Translations under genes and position numbers: made by a program
Assembly: GCA_947174085.1 (NCBI GenBank)
Contig: CAMWHN010000013.1
Location: 1-18,989 of the forward strand
Reading direction: 5' to 3'
Origin: an uncultured Ruminococcus sp.
GTDB lineage: Bacteria > Bacillota > Clostridia > Oscillospirales > Ruminococcaceae
DNA length: 18,989 nucleotides
Part shown: piece by piece, positions 14,886-18,989 of the stretch
Numbering within the stretch: the first letter of the stretch is position 1
How the letters are laid out: each line of letters begins with the position of its first letter
Notes under the pieces: model-generated
What the model was told of the DNA's origin: nothing
The model's database searches: none
Seen by the model: the letters and a program-made list of their open reading frames with translations, nothing else

Positions 14886-17225
14886 TCAGCCACTTTGGTC
14901 GTTAATAACATAATTTAATTTAATCACCGTGCCGGCTTCAACAAATGTTCCTGCCTGTACAGATTGTGAATCAACAGATACATCTGTCCTGTCTGTAGAA
15001 GCACCCAAAGAAATATAATTTAATCCACTTGCTGTAAGTAATTCACTTGCATTACTCGGACTGTATTTTAATACATTAGGAACTTCAATTAAATCCGGTT
15101 CATAATTTTCTTCTGTGTACAGAACAACTTTTCCCCCTGCGGAAACCGTACTCCCTGTAGTAGGGCATTGTGCAGCAACTGTATCACCATTGCCTTTAAC
15201 TTCACATTGCAAGCCCATTGCTTCTAACGTTTCTTTTGCACTAGAAATACTTTTATCACGCAGTAACGGAATTGTCACATCTAATTTTGCATATTCTTCA
15301 TCTGTATATTCCGGATAATATCCCAAATATGGCAAAGCTTCTTCTAAAATAGCACTTGCATATGGCGCAACGACAACAGAGCCATAATAATTAATACTCG
15401 TGTCTGGTTCGTCGGCTAAAATTAACATCACAATTTCAGGGTCATCAGCCGGCGCAAAGCAAGCATAAGACGCTACATACTGCATATCTGATTCGGGATA
15501 CTGGTCTAATTTCTGAGATGTCCCAGATTTACCACCAATCGCATAGCCTTTAATATAAGCATTAGAACCGCCGTTGTCATCAACAACAGCTTGTAATAAT
15601 TTTCTAACTGTTGCAGAGCTTTCTTCTGAAATTACTTGTCTTTTAGTAGTTGTATTAAAATTTTTGACAATATTGCCGTCACTTGAAACAATTTTATCTA
15701 CAACATGAGGCTCTACTAGATAGCCACCATTGACAGCGGCTGCGATACCAGTTATCATTTCCATTGGTGTTAATTTATTAGACTGTCCGAATGCACTAGA
15801 TGCTAAGTCAACAGTGCTTAAATTTTCTTCTTTTCTGTAAATACTAGAAGTTTCTCCTGGTAAATCAATGCCTGATTTCTCTGTCAAGCCAAATGCACTA
15901 AAATATTGTGAAAATTTATGAATCCCCACACGCAAACCAACTTCAATAAATGCAGGGTTACAAGAATTTGTCAATGCTTCTGAAAACGTCTGTGAACCGT
16001 GACCGGCTAGTTTATGACAATGAATTGGATTTGGTACACCAGTAATTCTATACTCACCATTACAATAAAAATTATCTGTATCAACATTGACAACTTTTTC
16101 TTCAACAGCCATCGCCGTTGTGAAAATTTTAAACACAGACCCTGGAATATATAATTCCGTGACAGCTTTATTTTTCCATTGTTGCTCACGAGCAGAAATA
16201 TAAGCCTCTTGATATTCATCTTTTGGCAAGCTTTGCAATTGATTATAAGTCGCTTCGTCATAAATCACAGACGGATTATTTAAATCAAAACTAGGATAAG
16301 TCCCCATTGCATAAATTGCACCTGTCTTGGCATTCATGATAATCCCACAAGCACGGTTACGGACTTTATACTTTTCACACATGGCTTGTAAATTTTTTTC
16401 AAGATAATACTGCAACGTAGTATCAAGTGTTAAATACAAAGAATTTCCGTCTTCTGCCGGATAGGTCGTAGAATACCGATAAGGCATTTCATTTCCTAAG
16501 GCATCTGTTGCAGAAATCACTCTGCCATTTGTACCGGAAAGATATTTATTATAATAATATTCCAGTCCATATTGTCCATCACCGTCACTATTTGTAAAGC
16601 CAATTACTTGTGCGGCAAGTTCGTTCTGAGGATAATAACGCTTTGTATCTTCTGTTGTCTTGATAGAGTTCATATTAACAAATTCAAGATTATCTAAATA
16701 TTCCATTAATTCATCGGCGATATTTTTTTCAACTTTTGTTTTTAACTCACAATATTGGGTATCTTTTTCTATGGCTTCCCAAATCGTATCTTCACTGATA
16801 TCTAACAGACTTGCCACTTTTTGTACAATTTCAGCCCGAATTGTTTCCATAGGCGCAACAATTTTATCAGGGTCTAACGTTTCGCCATTGTCAAGCTTTT
16901 CCTGACGGTTTTCCATTGTAGTTTTAATGCTTTCCATATTGTCCCGAAATCGTTCTGGGTCGATATAGACTTTATAAACTGTCGCACTCCATGCAAGTGG
17001 TGTATTATTGACATCATAAATCGCACCACGATTCGCATTGATAGTAATTCTGCTGAAATGCTTACTATTTGCCTTTTCCGTGTAAAAATTATGCTGACTA
17101 ATACATAAATAGCATAGTCTAATAATTGTCAGCAAGGCAAGTGCTATTACAATTCCTAATACAACAAATATTGCTTTTTTCTTCATCAAAGTCGTTGGTT
17201 CATAATCTTTTGGCTTTGCGTCCAA
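14886..17225 (-). CDS. ftsI: Class B penicillin-binding protein with two PASTA domains (FtsI/SpoVD/PbpB type)
   Basis: Septal peptidoglycan transpeptidase, partner of FtsW. The 779-residue protein has a short cytoplasmic N-terminus, one membrane segment at about 16-42, and a dimerisation domain beginning NANRGAIYD. The transpeptidase domain carries the three penicillin-binding motifs: Ser363-Val-Phe-Lys366, Ser421-Cys-Asn423 and Lys566-Ser-Gly-Thr569. Two C-terminal PASTA domains span about 649-707 and 712-773. The start is TTG at 17225 with AAAGGAG 8 bases upstream. In B. subtilis pbpB has two PASTA domains and spoVD one, so a vegetative division role is likelier; only one such gene lies here, so it may serve both. 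A gap of 210 bases with three hairpins separates it from ftsL. Confidence 0.95.
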   Translation of the reverse strand: MDAKPKDYEPTTLMKKKAIFVVLGIVIALALLTIIRLCYLCISQHNFYTEKANSKHFSRITINANRGAIYDVNNTPLAWSATVYKVYIDPERFRDNMESIKTTMENRQEKLDNGETLDPDKIVAPMETIRAEIVQKVASLLDISEDTIWEAIEKDTQYCELKTKVEKNIADELMEYLDNLEFVNMNSIKTTEDTKRYYPQNELAAQVIGFTNSDGDGQYGLEYYYNKYLSGTNGRVISATDALGNEMPYRYSTTYPAEDGNSLYLTLDTTLQYYLEKNLQAMCEKYKVRNRACGIIMNAKTGAIYAMGTYPSFDLNNPSVIYDEATYNQLQSLPKDEYQEAYISAREQQWKNKAVTELYIPGSVFKIFTTAMAVEEKVVNVDTDNFYCNGEYRITGVPNPIHCHKLAGHGSQTFSEALTNSCNPAFIEVGLRVGIHKFSQYFSAFGLTEKSGIDLPGETSSIYRKEENLSTVDLASSAFGQSNKLTPMEMITGIAAAVNGGYLVEPHVVDKIVSSDGNIVKNFNTTTKRQVISEESSATVRKLLQAVVDDNGGSNAYIKGYAIGGKSGTSQKLDQYPESDMQYVASYACFAPADDPEIVMLILADEPDTSINYYGSVVVAPYASAILEEALPYLGYYPEYTDEEYAKLDVTIPLLRDKSISSAKETLEAMGLQCEVKGNGDTVAAQCPTTGSTVSAGGKVVLYTEENYEPDLIEVPNVLKYSPSNASELLTASGLNYISLGASTDRTDVSVDSQSVQAGTFVEAGTVIKLNYVINDQSG

Positions 17226-17266
17226 ATTATCAACTCCTTTCAGTGATAATAATATTATTATTTAAA

Positions 17267-17303
17267 AAACAGGCAGGTTGCGTATTTCTTGTCCTGCCTG
17301 TTT
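17267..17303 (-). terminator. Terminator-like hairpin between ftsL and the PBP gene
   Basis: Arms 17267-17277 and 17293-17303 form a perfect 11-bp stem (AAACAGGCAGG with CCTGCCTGTTT) and a 15-base loop. On the minus strand the stem runs into six U residues. It has the form of an intrinsic terminator, yet sits inside the dcw operon with no clear promoter after it, so it may attenuate PBP expression or protect the end of an upstream transcript. Confidence 0.6.
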
Positions 17304-17322
17304 CTTTTGCTTCCTGATTGCA

Positions 17323-17367
17323 TGGCTGTCACCTGTGTATATTTCTAATTTCTACAGGTGACAGCCA
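17323..17367. repeat. Perfect 14-bp inverted repeat in the ftsL-PBP intergenic region
   Basis: Arms 17323-17336 and 17354-17367 (TGGCTGTCACCTGT and its complement) enclose a 17-base loop. A smaller hairpin (17375-17380 with 17385-17390) lies next to it and the terminator-like hairpin on the other side. The perfect stem is strong structure in either strand's transcript. Its function is unknown. Confidence 0.8.
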
Positions 17368-17435
17368 ATCACGAACAACACTCGTGTTGTCATTTTCTTT
17401 TATTTCTGCCATTGTTTTAATTTAATTTATGCGGA

Positions 17436-17816
17436 CTACCCTTGCAGGTATGCCACAAAATCATCAAACCAATTTTTAATTTTCACAAAAACATTCTGGT
17501 CGCTTTCTGGGATTTCTACAACATCATTTTTTTGAATCTGCATATACTCCACTTGTGAAGAATTTAGCGCATGCATACCTAATACATTTTCAGCATATTC
17601 TTGTACGTTTTTATTAGAAGTTTTTCCGGCAAGTTCAGATTTCATTCTGACATTTTCACTTTGCAAATCACTATATTCTTGTTGTTTCTGTGTAATATCA
17701 CTTGTTACTTGTAATTGTTGAACGTTACTAAAAATTACGGCTGCTAATAATGCAAAACAAACGATTGCACCTAGAATAATTTTTACAACAGAAATTTTCT
17801 TTTCTTCTTGTTCCAT
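17436..17816 (-). CDS. ftsL: Cell division protein FtsL (FtsL/DivIC family)
   Basis: Small bitopic divisome protein that pairs with DivIC and DivIB/FtsQ to activate septal synthesis. The 126-residue protein has a short charged cytoplasmic N-terminus, a single membrane segment at about 11-30, and an extracellular coiled coil (QQLQVTSDITQKQQEYSDLQ and onward), followed by the typical EYAENVLGMHAL motif. Identification rests on this architecture and on position between rsmH and the PBP gene, because the family is weakly conserved. The ATG at 17816 lies 19 bases after the rsmH stop and has no clear ribosome binding site close by, so coupling to rsmH translation is likely. Confidence 0.82.
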   Translation of the reverse strand: MEQEEKKISVVKIILGAIVCFALLAAVIFSNVQQLQVTSDITQKQQEYSDLQSENVRMKSELAGKTSNKNVQEYAENVLGMHALNSSQVEYMQIQKNDVVEIPESDQNVFVKIKNWFDDFVAYLQG

Positions 17817-17835
17817 AAATACAGCTTGAAACAGC

Positions 17836-18765
17836 TTAGCCCCTTTCTTTTTCTAATAATCTAAGCTTTGCGCTGTGGCTACGATAATTTTGTTCTAATT
17901 CCGATTGTTTTGCTGTCATTGGCTTACGAATCAACAATTTTGCTTTTGGTTTCCTACCACAGACACATTGCGGAAAGTCTGGCGGACAAATACAGCCTTT
18001 GCACCAAGAGGCAAATTGCTGTTTTACAATGCGGTCTTCCAACGAATGAAATGTAATTACCGCAAGTCTTCCGCCTGATTTCAAGCAATGAAAAGCTGAC
18101 TCCAGTCCTATTCTCAAATGTCCAAATTCGTCATTGACAGCAATTCTAATCGCCTGAAATGTTTTTTTACAGGGGTTTTTTTCTCGCCGATATTTTTGAG
18201 GCACAGCCTGCCGGACAAGCTCTGCCAATTCCCCTGTTGTCTGAATGGGTGCATGTTCTCTCGCACAGATAACACGTTCCGCAATTCTTTCTGCAAATTT
18301 TTCTTCACCGTATTCCCATAGAATTTTACAAAGCGTCTGTTTATCCCATGTATTAATCACATCATAAGCACTCAAGCCATCTTGATTCATACGCATATCT
18401 AATTTTGAATTTGTATGATAAGAAAAGCCACGTTCTGCATTATCTAACTGATAAGAAGACACTCCCAAATCTAATAAAATGCCGTCTACCTGTGCAATTT
18501 GCAAATTATCTAAAACATTTCTTATTTCAGAATAATTACTATGTACGATTTTTGCAGGAAAATTCTGCAAACGTTTTGTCGCTACGGCTACGGCATCTGG
18601 GTCACGGTCAAGACCGATTAACAACCCGTTTTTTCCTAATCTGGAGGCAATTTCTTTAGCGTGTCCTGCTCCGCCAACAGTACCATCTACATAAATACCG
18701 TCTGGACGAATGGCAAGCCCTTCTATTGTTTCTTCTAAAAGTACAGGGATATGCGTAAATTCCAC
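17836..18765 (-). CDS. rsmH: 16S rRNA (cytosine(1402)-N4)-methyltransferase RsmH
   Basis: SAM-dependent methylation of N4 of C1402 in the decoding centre of 16S rRNA; the first gene of the dcw operon here, formerly mraW. The 309-residue protein starts with the family's FTHIPVLLEE, then the SAM loop VDGTVGGAGHA, LLDLGVSSYQLD, RGFSY, LDMRM, TFQAIRIAVNDE, the Cys-rich CICPPDFPQCVCG, and ends with NYRSHSAKLRLLEK. The start is GTG at 18765 with AGGAGG 8 bases upstream. mraZ, which usually precedes it, is absent from the 224 bases upstream; a promoter lies there instead. Confidence 0.97.
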   Translation of the reverse strand: MEFTHIPVLLEETIEGLAIRPDGIYVDGTVGGAGHAKEIASRLGKNGLLIGLDRDPDAVAVATKRLQNFPAKIVHSNYSEIRNVLDNLQIAQVDGILLDLGVSSYQLDNAERGFSYHTNSKLDMRMNQDGLSAYDVINTWDKQTLCKILWEYGEEKFAERIAERVICAREHAPIQTTGELAELVRQAVPQKYRREKNPCKKTFQAIRIAVNDEFGHLRIGLESAFHCLKSGGRLAVITFHSLEDRIVKQQFASWCKGCICPPDFPQCVCGRKPKAKLLIRKPMTAKQSELEQNYRSHSAKLRLLEKERG

Positions 18766-18842
18766 ACAATCAGCCTCCTTTTTTTTATTTTTTGCTATTA
18801 CGTTGTCCTTGTTTTTTTTCTTTTGTTCTAGTTATTTCTCTA

Positions 18843-18854
18843 TGGCTTTCGCCA
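18843..18854 (-). promoter_or_regulatory. Stem-loop with GAAA tetraloop at the predicted 5' end of the rsmH transcript
   Basis: TGGC and GCCA pair around GAAA, a GNRA tetraloop. The -10 element ends at 18861, so transcription should begin near 18854, the first base of the stem. A 5'-terminal hairpin can protect mRNA from 5'-end-dependent decay; that role is inference and the stem is only 4 bp. Confidence 0.4.
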
Positions 18855-18860
18855 CTTCTT

Positions 18861-18889
18861 ATTATAGCATATCAAGCAATTTCTAGCAA
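18861..18889 (-). promoter_or_regulatory. Extended -10 promoter of the dcw operon
   Basis: TTGCTA (18884-18889), a 17-base spacer and consensus TATAAT (18861-18866), with a TGC extended -10 element. It lies 96 bases upstream of the rsmH start codon. Nothing further is recognised in the 100 bases beyond it to the window edge. Confidence 0.8.
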
Positions 18890-18989
18890 CTGGATAAAAT
18901 TACAAATTTATTATAAATTTCAGTCTATTTTTTATTGATTTTATCTAATATCCAAAATTTCTTGTAAATGCCAGTAAATACATATGATT

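Noticed and set aside
18766..18989. MraZ gene or MraZ-binding TGGG boxes upstream of rsmH
   Set aside because: No open frame resembling MraZ and no repeated TGGG boxes are visible; a promoter occupies the region.
1..18989. CRISPR arrays, tRNA or rRNA genes, insertion sequences, phage or defence genes
   Set aside because: Scanned by eye for regular repeats, cloverleaf arms and transposase or integrase motifs and found none; the only repeats are those inside the coiled-coil gene and the intergenic hairpins.

Overview
The window is AT-rich, and every gene I can support lies on the minus strand, so transcription runs from high to low coordinates. It is a division and cell wall (dcw) cluster of a low-GC Firmicute. 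A SigH-type sigma factor, TrmK, two-PASTA class B PBP, FtsL and DivIB proteins point to the Clostridia, and the overall look suggests a Ruminococcus-like Oscillospiraceae member (inference). MurE carries the DNPR motif of meso-diaminopimelate-adding enzymes.

Layout in the direction of transcription. An extended -10 promoter (18861-18889) drives rsmH, ftsL, a class B PBP (ftsI/spoVD type), murE, murF (broken by a one-base frameshift in this sequence), a degenerate mraY-like gene, ftsW, murG and murA. A second promoter (7322-7350) precedes ftsQ/divIB and a third (6142-6170) precedes ftsZ. An intrinsic terminator (4784-4809) follows ftsZ. A fourth promoter (4663-4691) then starts a transcript with a leader of about 290 nt, rich in inverted repeats. 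It encodes a large DivIVA-like coiled-coil protein with tandem repeats, an Fe-S fumarase beta subunit, a SigH-like sigma factor, a double zinc-ribbon protein and a DUF1858 protein. A terminator-like hairpin follows, then trmK, and the start of another gene at the left edge.

How it works together: MurA starts UDP-MurNAc synthesis, MurE and MurF complete the pentapeptide, MurG makes lipid II, and FtsW with the PBP polymerise and cross-link it at the septum organised by FtsZ, FtsL and DivIB. murB, murC, murD, a catalytically competent mraY, ftsA and mraZ are not in the window.

Most notable points: (1) the MraY-like protein at 11081-12031 keeps the family's length and fold landmarks but has lost most catalytic residues, so it looks like a pseudoenzyme held in the operon; (2) a structured leader RNA candidate upstream of the coiled-coil gene beside ftsZ; (3) a run of three hairpins between ftsL and the PBP gene; (4) an unusual FtsZ C-terminal peptide; (5) an orphan fumarase beta subunit overlapping a sigma factor gene.
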